Assembly: GCA_041752735.1 (NCBI GenBank)
Contig: JBGSVW010000044.1
Location: forward strand, 11,724-75,723
DNA length: 64,000 nt
Source: UBA1422 sp041752735
Lineage (GTDB): Bacteria; Bacillota; Clostridia; Peptostreptococcales; Anaerovoracaceae
Direction: 5' to 3'
Shown: positions 16,304 to 24,766 of the stretch, piece by piece
How the letters are laid out: each line of letters begins with the position of its first letter
Numbering within the stretch: the stretch's first letter is position 1
Position numbers and translations under genes: made by a program
Notes under the pieces: model-generated
The model's database searches: none
Told to the model about the DNA's origin: nothing
What the model saw: the letters and a program-made list of their open reading frames with translations, nothing else

Positions 16304-18451
16304 ATGAAAGATACATTAACGGAAGTTAGGGCAAAGACGGTCAACCCACTCATCCCTTATACCCAGAACAGAGAACTATCCTGGCTCAAGTTCAATGAAC
16401 GCGTATTAGAAGAAGCCGCGGATCCGGATGTGCCTCTCCTGGAGCGGCTCAAGTTTATTTCTATCTTCACCAGTAACCTTGATGAGTTTTTTATGATCCG
16501 TGTTGGAAGTCTGTTTGATCTCTCTTTGATGGATTTCAAGAATCGAGACGCCAGGTCAAACATGACTCCCAAAGAGCAGCTAGATGCAATCTATTCAGCC
16601 ACAGCGCCTCTATATCAGAAAAAGACCTCTGTCTACACGAGCATCAAAGAGGGCGTGAAGCATTTCGGAATCTACCCCTTGGATTATAACGAACTTGAAA
16701 AATCCGAGGTTAAATATATTAAAGAATACTATTTCCAAGAAATCGAACCCATCTTATCTCCCCAGATTGTTGACAGTCACCATCCCTTTCCTTTCATTGC
16801 GAATAAATCACTCTCTATTCTTTATTTGTTAAAATTCAAAGGACGCACAACCCTTGGCGTGTTGCCGATCCCTACCTCCCTGCCTCAGGTGGTATTCCTT
16901 CCCGGGTCAGAAATTCGCTATATTCGCACCGAAAAAATCCTTTTCGAGTTTGGGGAGAATGTTTTTAAAAAGTGTGAAATCCTTGAGAAAAATATAATTT
17001 GTATCACAAGAAATGCTGACATCAGTCCGGATGATGAGGCTTACATAGAAATCGATGATTTTCGAAGTAAAATGAAGAAGCTACTGCTCAAAAGACGTCG
17101 TTTATCTGTGGTTCGCCTTGAGGCCAACTATCCAATGAGCAAAGAATTCCTGTCCGCAGTTTGTAATGAATATGAAATTGAAGAAAATCAAACTTTTGTT
17201 TCAGATAGTCCTCTAAAGATGGAATATATCTTTGATCTTTTTTCTCGCATTAGTCCTGCACAGCAACGACTATTGGCGTATACTTCCTACACTGCAGTTC
17301 CATCCCAAGGCATTGATCAAAGCCAAAGTATCCTTCGTCAAGTCAAGAGGAAGGATGTGCTGACCTATTATCCTTTCGAAAGCATGGATTGTTTTTTGAT
17401 GATGATGAAAGAAGCTGCCTCAGATCCCAATGTAATCTCAATCAAAATTACTATCTATCGATTGTCAAGAAATGCGAAACTTGTGGACTATCTTTGCTAT
17501 GCCGCAGAAAATGGCAAGGATGTCACTGTAGTATTGGAACTACGTGCACGCTTCGACGAACAGAACAACATCGATTGGTCTGAGAAGCTTGAAGAGTCAG
17601 GTTGTAAAATCTTATATGGCCTAGATTCTTGCAAAGTACACTCAAAAATCTGCTTAATAACATTAAAAGAAAGAAGTGGATTTAGTTACATCACTCAGGT
17701 TGGTACTGGGAATTATAATGAAAAAACAGCAGAACTCTACACTGATCTCTCCTTGATAACCGCAGATCTGGAGATTGGACAGGATGCTGCCACTTTTTTT
17801 AAGAATATATCCATTGGGAATACAGAAGGCAAATACAATGTTTTAATGGTGGCGCCATTTACTTTCAAGGCGCAGCTTATGGCGTTAATGGATGAAGAAA
17901 TCAGCAAGGGCTTGAACGGTTACATTTCCATTAAGATTAACTCTTTAACCGACATCGATTTCATTCATAAATTAGCAGAAGCGTCTAGGGCCGGCGTACA
18001 GGTTAAACTAATTATTCGCGGGATTTGCTGCCTATTGCCGGGGATTCCCGGCGAAACGGAAAACATCACAATCATAAGTATTGTGGGCAGATTTCTTGAG
18101 CACTCCAGAATTTATTCCTTTGGGAAGGGTTCTGATCAGAAAATATACATCTCATCAGCAGACTTGATGACTCGCAATACAGAACGCCGATTAGAGGTTG
18201 CTTGTCCAATCCTGAATCATCAGCTGAAGGAACGAATTAATCGTATGCTGAATCTACTATGGCAGGATAACGTTAAGGCCAGGCGCCTTCAGCCCGACGG
18301 GTCTTACCAAAAAATCGAACCTGGCACACATATGGTGGACAGTCAGCAAACATCCATTGAAGGGTATTGCTGCCCTTTACCTATACATGATACCACATCG
18401 AAACTCTTGTCAGATCGGGTTCAGAAGTTCCTGGTTCGGTTTGGCCTATAA
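16304..18451 (+). CDS. ppk: Polyphosphate kinase 1
   Basis: A 715-residue enzyme that makes polyphosphate from ATP. The N-terminal NRELSWLKFNERVLEEA box, the PLD-like region with the phosphorylated histidine in CKVHSKICLI, and the second half (SSADLMTRNTERRLEVACP) are all present; the length is normal for PPK1. The start at 16304 is preceded by GGAGGG, and a longer reading from 16223 overlaps ppx. It is the second gene of the ppx-ppk unit and ends 30 bp before the convergent hipA stop with no clear terminator between. Confidence 0.95.
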   Translation: MKDTLTEVRAKTVNPLIPYTQNRELSWLKFNERVLEEAADPDVPLLERLKFISIFTSNLDEFFMIRVGSLFDLSLMDFKNRDARSNMTPKEQLDAIYSATAPLYQKKTSVYTSIKEGVKHFGIYPLDYNELEKSEVKYIKEYYFQEIEPILSPQIVDSHHPFPFIANKSLSILYLLKFKGRTTLGVLPIPTSLPQVVFLPGSEIRYIRTEKILFEFGENVFKKCEILEKNIICITRNADISPDDEAYIEIDDFRSKMKKLLLKRRRLSVVRLEANYPMSKEFLSAVCNEYEIEENQTFVSDSPLKMEYIFDLFSRISPAQQRLLAYTSYTAVPSQGIDQSQSILRQVKRKDVLTYYPFESMDCFLMMMKEAASDPNVISIKITIYRLSRNAKLVDYLCYAAENGKDVTVVLELRARFDEQNNIDWSEKLEESGCKILYGLDSCKVHSKICLITLKERSGFSYITQVGTGNYNEKTAELYTDLSLITADLEIGQDAATFFKNISIGNTEGKYNVLMVAPFTFKAQLMALMDEEISKGLNGYISIKINSLTDIDFIHKLAEASRAGVQVKLIIRGICCLLPGIPGETENITIISIVGRFLEHSRIYSFGKGSDQKIYISSADLMTRNTERRLEVACPILNHQLKERINRMLNLLWQDNVKARRLQPDGSYQKIEPGTHMVDSQQTSIEGYCCPLPIHDTTSKLLSDRVQKFLVRFGL

Positions 18452-18478
18452 TTTCTAAGTGAATGTGATGCGCGAGTA

Positions 18479-18494
18479 TATTACACATTATATT
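18479..18494 (+). repeat. 16-bp repeat at the 3' end of hipA, left copy
   Basis: TATTACACATTATATT matches TATTACTCATTATATT at 20197-20212 (15 of 16) in the same orientation. The pair brackets hipBA; this copy overlaps the hipA stop codon. Confidence 0.4.
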
Positions 18495-19779
18495 GGTTTT
18501 TATTAATCTCATTTTGAATCAAGTTGATTGTTTGTTCTCGAATCCCAACACTACTCGCTATGTCTTGCCACTGTTTTGCAACGGTGGCAACGTTGTTAAT
18601 GATCTTTTTACACTTAGGCGCTTTCATATCCATTTTTTCGCCACACGTAATTAAATCTTCAATGGAGATGTGTGACATTTTGCCGTTTATTGTCATTTGA
18701 TGCGCTTTCAGCCATCTGTTCTGTGGATTACTTGCAAATGTGACATCATATGCCGGCGACAATGACCAAAACCCTTCTCTGTTCATTAAAAAAGAGATGT
18801 TTTTTACATGGTCATCCTGATTGACCGCAAGTACATTGAAAACCATTCTTCTATACAACTGTTCAATGTCGCTACTTGGTAGCCCCAATTTCCTTGCAGT
18901 TAAAGCTGCCATTTCATAGCTGCATAAACCTGGCTCATTATAATCAATATGCAATAACGCACCCAATGACTGCATATGTAATTTATCGCCATTCACTCTG
19001 TCAAATCGCTTTGTTATAAAATGATTCCGCCCGCCTTCTGATATGATTCCACACTCATTCATGGTAAGGCCTGCTTGTAGTGACATTTTATAATACGCAT
19101 ACTCAATGAGTGTATATTCTGGAACGTCTTGGGAATTATGGTCTCCGTTTTTTGAGACTCCATCAAATTTCACTAGCCAATAATCAAAATTTTTATCTAG
19201 GTCAACCTGCCCAGAACGGAGTTCGCCTGTTTTTTCATTGTACGCAACGACAGCCTTTGCTCTTGCTCCTCCGGCTGATGTCCCGAGCTGTAAGAGTTGA
19301 GCATAATTAACGTCATTTTCTGCTGACAAAACAACATCCATCTTTTCTTCTAATATCGCTGATGCAAAATCGGATATCCTTTGCAAGCTGATTTGTTCAT
19401 CAATATCTGTGTTTTTGTTGATCACAGGTTCGTATTCTAGTGCACCCATCCCGCGTTTACCAGTATAGCATAATCGCTCTACCACATTAAAAGAGTCAGA
19501 GGTTCTACCCTGGGAAGCAAGCCACTGGTTAATAACGGCATTACCAAAATTATCTGGTAATGAGTCTGCCATCAAACCCGGAACACCTCTAAACGATGAT
19601 TTTGCTAATTCAGGGAACTCATATACTCTGCTTGATAAAGGCATCATGATTGGCGCGACATTAATACCATGGCTAAGAAAGTCTTTCATATATTCAAAGG
19701 ATACACATCCTGTATTCTCGTTTAAATGAAAAACACCTACTGGCGTCCCCCAGAGTTTCACAGTTGCGGTCGTTGTCAT
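18481..19779 (-). CDS. hipA: HipA-type serine/threonine kinase toxin
   Basis: A 432-residue HipA family kinase. It has the N-terminal couple domain (GVFHLNENTGCVSFEY), the GTSAGGARAKAVV nucleotide loop, the catalytic segment NVLAVNQDDHVKNISF and the metal-binding SPAYDVTF. In E. coli the homologue phosphorylates GltX and causes growth arrest; other targets are possible. It overlaps hipB by 4 bp (ATGA), the normal order of antitoxin then toxin. All kinase residues look intact, so it is probably active. Confidence 0.92.
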   Translation of the reverse strand: MTTTATVKLWGTPVGVFHLNENTGCVSFEYMKDFLSHGINVAPIMMPLSSRVYEFPELAKSSFRGVPGLMADSLPDNFGNAVINQWLASQGRTSDSFNVVERLCYTGKRGMGALEYEPVINKNTDIDEQISLQRISDFASAILEEKMDVVLSAENDVNYAQLLQLGTSAGGARAKAVVAYNEKTGELRSGQVDLDKNFDYWLVKFDGVSKNGDHNSQDVPEYTLIEYAYYKMSLQAGLTMNECGIISEGGRNHFITKRFDRVNGDKLHMQSLGALLHIDYNEPGLCSYEMAALTARKLGLPSSDIEQLYRRMVFNVLAVNQDDHVKNISFLMNREGFWSLSPAYDVTFASNPQNRWLKAHQMTINGKMSHISIEDLITCGEKMDMKAPKCKKIINNVATVAKQWQDIASSVGIREQTINLIQNEINKNQYNV

Positions 19780-20126
19780 TTCGATTCATCCCCCCATTTA
19801 AAGGTTTTTTTCGAGGCTTTGAGTTCTTTTTTACTTGTACGCTTTCTCTGTGGTTTGGCGGATTTCCCTTTCAAGTAATAAGAAGGTCTATCTGTTGGGT
19901 CTGGTGTGAGTAGGTCAAGATTTGAATCTAAATCAAGAGCCATAAGCACTTTTATTAGTGTGCTAAGCTGTACATCCTCTCCATTTTCCAGGTTCGTTAT
20001 GCTTCGTCTAGAAATACCTGCTTTATCGGCTAGGTCTTGCTGGGATAGCGGATAGTCAATTCTATATGCTTTCAGTCTTGACGCAATTTCTTCTATCGCA
20101 GCAATAGAAGACAAATATTTACCCAT
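19776..20126 (-). CDS. hipB: HipB-like antitoxin, XRE family
   Basis: A 116-residue protein with an HTH of the lambda-repressor type (LSQQDLADKAGISRRSITNLENG, residues about 27-49) and a Lys-rich C-terminal tail likely to contact HipA. It should repress its own operon through the inverted repeat at 20191-20243 and neutralise the kinase. Translationally coupled to hipA. Confidence 0.88.
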   Translation of the reverse strand: MGKYLSSIAAIEEIASRLKAYRIDYPLSQQDLADKAGISRRSITNLENGEDVQLSTLIKVLMALDLDSNLDLLTPDPTDRPSYYLKGKSAKPQRKRTSKKELKASKKTFKWGDESK

Positions 20127-20190
20127 TATTCCACCTCATTTCATTTAGGATTACGCCACAAAACCATTATAGCTTACAATTTATTAAAGT

Positions 20191-20243
20191 GCAACATATT
20201 ACTCATTATATTCATAATTTACATTTAACGAGCAATATGTTGC
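20191..20243. promoter_or_regulatory. Inverted-repeat operator of hipBA
   Basis: GCAACATATTACTC (20191-20204) and GAGCAATATGTTGC (20230-20243) form 14-bp arms with one mismatch, centred about 90 bp upstream of the hipB start. Two arms about four helical turns apart suit a pair of HipB dimers. Confidence 0.7.
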
Positions 20244-20335
20244 GCTTTGTTTATACTATTTCCTTGATATGTGCATACTAATTTCTCCGGCGGACTCCCA
20301 TATGCTTAAATCACCGGATGTAACGCCTTCATGGT

Positions 20336-21298
20336 TTAGCTTTCCTTCTGCTCCACTATCCGCACCAGGTCGCTGAATACACCGTAGGCGGTTTGCAAGA
20401 TTTCAGGATCTTCTTCGATGATGGTCAATTTGCCCATGAGGTCCGTCGTAATGGACAAGATGGAAGAAGTGCCGTTGATGGTGGCATACAAGTGAGTCAA
20501 TGGGATAAGCTCAGGCGACACCCGTCCGTATACTTTGCCATGCTCCCGCCAGCCTTTACAAACCAGCTTGATTTTACAGCCTTTCGCCGCTGCATCCTCG
20601 ATGTCTTTGTACGTAATATCTTCAATGCCCTTTCGGTCAATCTGGTCCGGTGTGATGTCTGCATCCATCAGCACATTAAGCAATGCGGTAATCTTTCCGG
20701 CGGAGTCAAACCCTTCAGTATCCATGGCGGGATCCGCCTCCACAAACCCTAATTCTCTGCCCTTTTCCATGATTTGATCCATGGGTATTCCTTTTTCCAT
20801 CTCTTCTAAAATGAAATTTGTTGTGCTGTTTAGGATGCCGGACACTTCCGTCACCGTGGAAAATTTCAGTGTGTCATGGACAAGGTTGAATACAGGCGTT
20901 CCATCCATTACAGTGGTCTCGTAGAAAAAAGCACAGCCCTTTTGCTTCGCCAAATCGGCCAAACGTTTATAGGCATGGGCGATGGGCCCTTTATTGGCGG
21001 TAATGACATCTTTGCCTCTGTTCAAGGCCGCTTCAATATGGCTGATGGCTGGCTGTCCTGTCATGATGTTCAGCGGTGTCAATTCAATTAAAATATCATA
21101 GTCGGCATTGACTGCCACATCAAGGGCAGTATCCGTTGACGATCCTAGCAAGTCACCTTTGGACTTAGTCACGATGGATACAAATTCAAAGGATGTATCA
21201 TATGCCTCCGCCAACACATCGGCTTTGTCTTCCAATAGGCTTTTGAATGCCTTGCCTGCGTTGCCGTATCCCAGCATGGCCAGTTTGATTGTTTGCAT
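20336..21298 (-). CDS. hom: Homoserine dehydrogenase
   Basis: A 320-residue NAD(P)-dependent enzyme converting aspartate semialdehyde to homoserine. Seen are the nucleotide motif (LGYGNAGKAF), VITANKGP, and the family signature GILNSTTNFILEEM followed by EADPAMDTEGFDSAGK. It is the short form with no C-terminal ACT domain, so no threonine feedback through that route. AGGAG precedes the start. It stands alone between hipBA and a terminator, and no other threonine or methionine genes are nearby, so a related dehydrogenase substrate cannot be excluded. Confidence 0.85.
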   Translation of the reverse strand: MQTIKLAMLGYGNAGKAFKSLLEDKADVLAEAYDTSFEFVSIVTKSKGDLLGSSTDTALDVAVNADYDILIELTPLNIMTGQPAISHIEAALNRGKDVITANKGPIAHAYKRLADLAKQKGCAFFYETTVMDGTPVFNLVHDTLKFSTVTEVSGILNSTTNFILEEMEKGIPMDQIMEKGRELGFVEADPAMDTEGFDSAGKITALLNVLMDADITPDQIDRKGIEDITYKDIEDAAAKGCKIKLVCKGWREHGKVYGRVSPELIPLTHLYATINGTSSILSITTDLMGKLTIIEEDPEILQTAYGVFSDLVRIVEQKES

Positions 21299-21405
21299 AT
21301 TTACTCCTCTCCAGTGTTCAGGTTCTTGCCTTTCGCCATAGTCGGTTTAGACAAATTTTATTGCTTATATTATATCATTTTTTTATCTGTTTTGGCACGA
21401 ACGCA

Positions 21406-21436
21406 AAAAAACTCCCTGCTGATTAGCAGGGAGTTT
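21406..21436 (-). terminator. Terminator after the aminotransferase gene
   Basis: A 12-bp stem AAACTCCCTGCT / AGCAGGGAGTTT with a GATT loop. On the minus strand it is followed by a T run, placing it 56 bp after the stop of the aminotransferase and before the homoserine dehydrogenase promoter. Confidence 0.9.
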
Positions 21437-21491
21437 TAAATGTATTTGGTTATGATTTGGTTATGATTTGGCTACCAATGCATTGTTTAGA

Positions 21492-22835
21492 TTACATGCA
21501 TTCTTTCAGTGTCTCTTCGAAGATGTCCAGTCCGGCTGCCAGTTGCGCGTCGGTGACACACAGGGGGCAAAGGAAACGGATGACGTTTCCGGGACCAGCT
21601 GCTTCCAAAAGGAGACCCTTTTGGACGGCTTTGTTGACGATGTCTGTAACAATCTTGGCGTTGGGTTCTTTTGTGGCCTTGCTTGTAACGAATTCAACAC
21701 CCATCATAGCACCGGTTCCTCTGACATTGCCGACGACTTCATATTTTGCTTCCCATTCGCCGAATCTCTTCATGCAAACGTCAGCGATTTTTCTGGCTTT
21801 TGCAGGATAATCTTCCTTCAGCATAACGTCCAGAACGGCCATACCGGCAGCACAGGCAACCGGGTTTCCGCAATAAGTTCCGCCGATGGTTCCAGGAGTA
21901 ACTTTGTCCATCAACTCAGCACTTGCAGTCAAAGCAGAAATGGGCAGTCCACCAGCAATGGATTTTGCTGTGGTCATGATGTCTGGCTCGCAACCGGCTT
22001 CTTTGTAATATACGGAAGCGAACAATCTACCGGAACGGGACCAACCGGTCTGTACTTCATCGGCAATCATGACGATGCCATGCTTGTCGCAAATGGCTCT
22101 CAGGGCTTTGACCCAATCAAGGGGAGCAGGGATGAATCCACCTTCGCCCTGGACAGGTTCAAATACGATTCCTGCAACGGTATCTGCACCGACGCTGGCA
22201 ATGGTTTTTTCAAGGTTTTCGATGTAATATTTCACTGCGGCAGCTTCGTCCATGCCTTCCGGCGCACGATAAAGCTGTGGGAACTCAGCTCTGATGATGC
22301 CATCAGCCAAAGGTTCCATATCGATGCAGTAGTTTCTGTTTGCAGTCATGGTCATTGTCAATACGGTTCTTCCGTGGAATGCACCTGTAAAAACAATGAT
22401 GTTGGGTCTTTTTGTAATGTTTCTGGCAATTTTGACTGCGTTTTCATCAGCTTCTGCGCCGCTGTTGACGAACATGGTTTTTTTCTTGTCGCCACGGACA
22501 GGAACCACTTCGTTCATTTTTTCTGCAAATTCGATGTAACGTTCGTGGGTAGTAATGTTCATCATTGCATGGAAATATTTATCCATTTGCGCTTTGGCAG
22601 CTTCGATGAGCACGGGATGGCTGTAGCCGATATTCAGTACGCCAACGCCACCAACCCAGTCCAGCAACACGTTGCCGTCTACGTCTTCGAACATTGCGCC
22701 TTCACCTCTGGAAATAACACAGGGGTAAATGCTTCTGATTGCATTGGGCATGCACTCTGTTCTTCTCTTCAGGACTTCTTGAGCCTTAGGACCTGGCAGA
22801 GTCATGGTTACTTTGGGTAATGCGTCTCTTAACAT
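21492..22835 (-). CDS. gabT: Class III aminotransferase (4-aminobutyrate / beta-alanine type)
   Basis: A 447-residue PLP enzyme. The cofactor lysine is in TTAKSIAGGLP; other family marks are VNSGAEADENAVKIAR, FHGRT, FEPVQGEGGF and ADEVQTGWSRSG. GABA aminotransferase is the closest reading by eye, but the same fold serves beta-alanine. The latter would suit the pyrimidine catabolism genes in this window, whose end product is beta-alanine; that link is inference. It lies 28 bp after a sigma-54 activator gene on the same strand, probably its regulator. Confidence 0.85.
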   Translation of the reverse strand: MLRDALPKVTMTLPGPKAQEVLKRRTECMPNAIRSIYPCVISRGEGAMFEDVDGNVLLDWVGGVGVLNIGYSHPVLIEAAKAQMDKYFHAMMNITTHERYIEFAEKMNEVVPVRGDKKKTMFVNSGAEADENAVKIARNITKRPNIIVFTGAFHGRTVLTMTMTANRNYCIDMEPLADGIIRAEFPQLYRAPEGMDEAAAVKYYIENLEKTIASVGADTVAGIVFEPVQGEGGFIPAPLDWVKALRAICDKHGIVMIADEVQTGWSRSGRLFASVYYKEAGCEPDIMTTAKSIAGGLPISALTASAELMDKVTPGTIGGTYCGNPVACAAGMAVLDVMLKEDYPAKARKIADVCMKRFGEWEAKYEVVGNVRGTGAMMGVEFVTSKATKEPNAKIVTDIVNKAVQKGLLLEAAGPGNVIRFLCPLCVTDAQLAAGLDIFEETLKECM

Positions 22836-22863
22836 GATAGAACCTCCATTAAACAGTTTGTAA

Positions 22864-24666
22864 TTAAAGTAATTTTTTATTTATATCCAGCTCAGCGAGC
22901 TTTCGATACAGTGTGGCGCGGGAAAGACCTAATTCTTTGGCAACGGTTTCTTTTGCGTCGCCTCCCCCGGTATGTTTTCTGAATTTCTTCAGGATGACTT
23001 CCCGCTCAAACTCCTTGACCTGATCCGCAAGGGTCAGAGAACTTTCCAACGTCTTTGGAAGGGACTCCTCAGCCTTTTTCAACCGCATGGGCACATCGTC
23101 CAAACCAATGATTTCGCCAAATGCCATATTGGTACTATACTCAACGGCATTTTCCAATTCACGCACATTGCCGGGCCATTCATAATTCATGTATAAATCC
23201 CGTACTTCCTGGGTGAATCCTTTGAGTCTGCGGTTCATATATGTATTATATTTCCGAAGGAAATGATCCATGAACAGATCGATATCTTCTTTCCTCTCTC
23301 GAAGGGGTGGGATGTCGATTGGAATGACACTGAGTCGGTAGTATAAATCCTCCCGGAATGTGCCTTCCTTAATCATATCTTCAAGATGCCGGTTGGTTGC
23401 CGCAATGACACGCACATTCACCTGAATGGACTTGTTGCCCCCTACCCGTTCAAACTTCATATTCTGAAGCACGTGTAGAATTTTGACCTGCAAATGGGCC
23501 GGCATGTCGCCGATTTCATCCAGGAAAATAGTCCCGTTGTTGGCCATTTCGAATTTGCCGATTTTTCCTTTTTCGGAAGCGCCTGTGAATGCTCCTTTTT
23601 CGTATCCGAAAAGTTCGCTTTCAAGAAGGTTTTCGGGGATTGCTCCACAGTTGACCGTCACAAATGGCTGGCCGTTACGGGTTCCCGAGTAGTGTATGGC
23701 TTTGGCAAACATCTCTTTGCCGGTGCCGCTTTCGCCGGTAATCAATACCGTTGAGTCGCCACGGGCGGTGATGACTGCCTGATTTTTTGCTCTGGAGATG
23801 GCTTCGCTGCGTCCGATGATGTCATCAAATGTATTTTTGATATTTCCTACATTCATATGGTAGGCAAGCTTTTGGGCTTCCACAAAGTCTCTGAAAGAGA
23901 TGACCACTCCCTCGATTTCTGATCCTGAGTAGAAGGGTTTTGCTGTAACGATCAGATGGAGCTCGCCTCTGTATATTTCTTCTCTTTCTGTGTAGCCCTT
24001 GCCCGTATTGAAAATATCCAACGCCGGGGAGCTAATCATGTATCGGTTGATGTGTTTCCCGATGATTTCTTTGCTGGTAGTCTTGAGCAGACCAGCTGCC
24101 ACTTCATTGCAGTGGCGAATATAGCCTTGCTTGTCGATGGCAAAGATTCCTTCGTGGGCGGTTTCAAGCACGGTCATCATTTCGTTTCGAGACATTTCAG
24201 CAACCAGAAGGTCTTCTTGCTGCGCTGCCTTGGCGGCCAACAAATCTGCCATTTTTTCGACGAATGTCACCATACTTCGGTCTTTATCCAATAAAATAGC
24301 CCGCTGCTCTTCATTAAAAGCAACCAGGCCAATAATGCCAATGGTTTCTCCATTATGCTTTATGGGTGTGCATATCTCAGCCAACTCACCAACGGTCATG
24401 GCTTTTGCACGGGGATCATCGTAATATTTATCACTGCGGGCATCAGCTACCGACTGAGTCAGCCCACTTCGAAGTACACGGGCATAGAGAAAATTGCCAT
24501 CCAGTTTGCCGGCCTCTTCCTTTTGTCCTATCATGGAAGAATAGTATCCGGTTCCGCCGACAATGGTTAGGGTATCGTCAACAATCTCAACTTCAACGCC
24601 CACGGCAATGCTAATGGCTTCCGCCACCTGCTGCACCCCGGTCGAAACGTCTCTCAATAGCGACAT
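22864..24666 (-). CDS. Sigma-54 dependent transcriptional activator with PAS domain
   Basis: A 600-residue enhancer-binding protein. An N-terminal GAF-like sensor (about 1-165) is followed by PAS (about 185-280), the AAA+ domain with GESGTGKE, the sigma-54 contact loop GAFTGA and Walker B FLDEIGD, then a Fis-type HTH at the C-terminus (KETVAKELGLSRATLYRKLAEL). It probably turns on amine or amino acid catabolism genes such as the aminotransferase directly downstream. No convincing -24/-12 promoter (TGGCAC-N5-TTGC) was found between the two genes, so the aminotransferase may be read through from here. Confidence 0.9.
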   Translation of the reverse strand: MSLLRDVSTGVQQVAEAISIAVGVEVEIVDDTLTIVGGTGYYSSMIGQKEEAGKLDGNFLYARVLRSGLTQSVADARSDKYYDDPRAKAMTVGELAEICTPIKHNGETIGIIGLVAFNEEQRAILLDKDRSMVTFVEKMADLLAAKAAQQEDLLVAEMSRNEMMTVLETAHEGIFAIDKQGYIRHCNEVAAGLLKTTSKEIIGKHINRYMISSPALDIFNTGKGYTEREEIYRGELHLIVTAKPFYSGSEIEGVVISFRDFVEAQKLAYHMNVGNIKNTFDDIIGRSEAISRAKNQAVITARGDSTVLITGESGTGKEMFAKAIHYSGTRNGQPFVTVNCGAIPENLLESELFGYEKGAFTGASEKGKIGKFEMANNGTIFLDEIGDMPAHLQVKILHVLQNMKFERVGGNKSIQVNVRVIAATNRHLEDMIKEGTFREDLYYRLSVIPIDIPPLRERKEDIDLFMDHFLRKYNTYMNRRLKGFTQEVRDLYMNYEWPGNVRELENAVEYSTNMAFGEIIGLDDVPMRLKKAEESLPKTLESSLTLADQVKEFEREVILKKFRKHTGGGDAKETVAKELGLSRATLYRKLAELDINKKLL

Positions 24667-24766
24667 AATTTCTCCTGTCTCGTTGCCAAGTCTTCGACCT
24701 CATTATAGCATTGCCATTCTCAATTATGCAATTCTTTTCGTTAGAAATTTAACTGATTAAATTTTC

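Noticed and set aside
21394..21408. TGGCAC near 21394 as a sigma-54 -24 element
   Set aside because: The -12 TTGC is missing and it points toward a terminator, not a gene start.
21468..22820. A 450-codon plus-strand open frame opposite the aminotransferase
   Set aside because: Full-length shadow of a gene with complete PLP motifs; its composition is typical of antisense frames.
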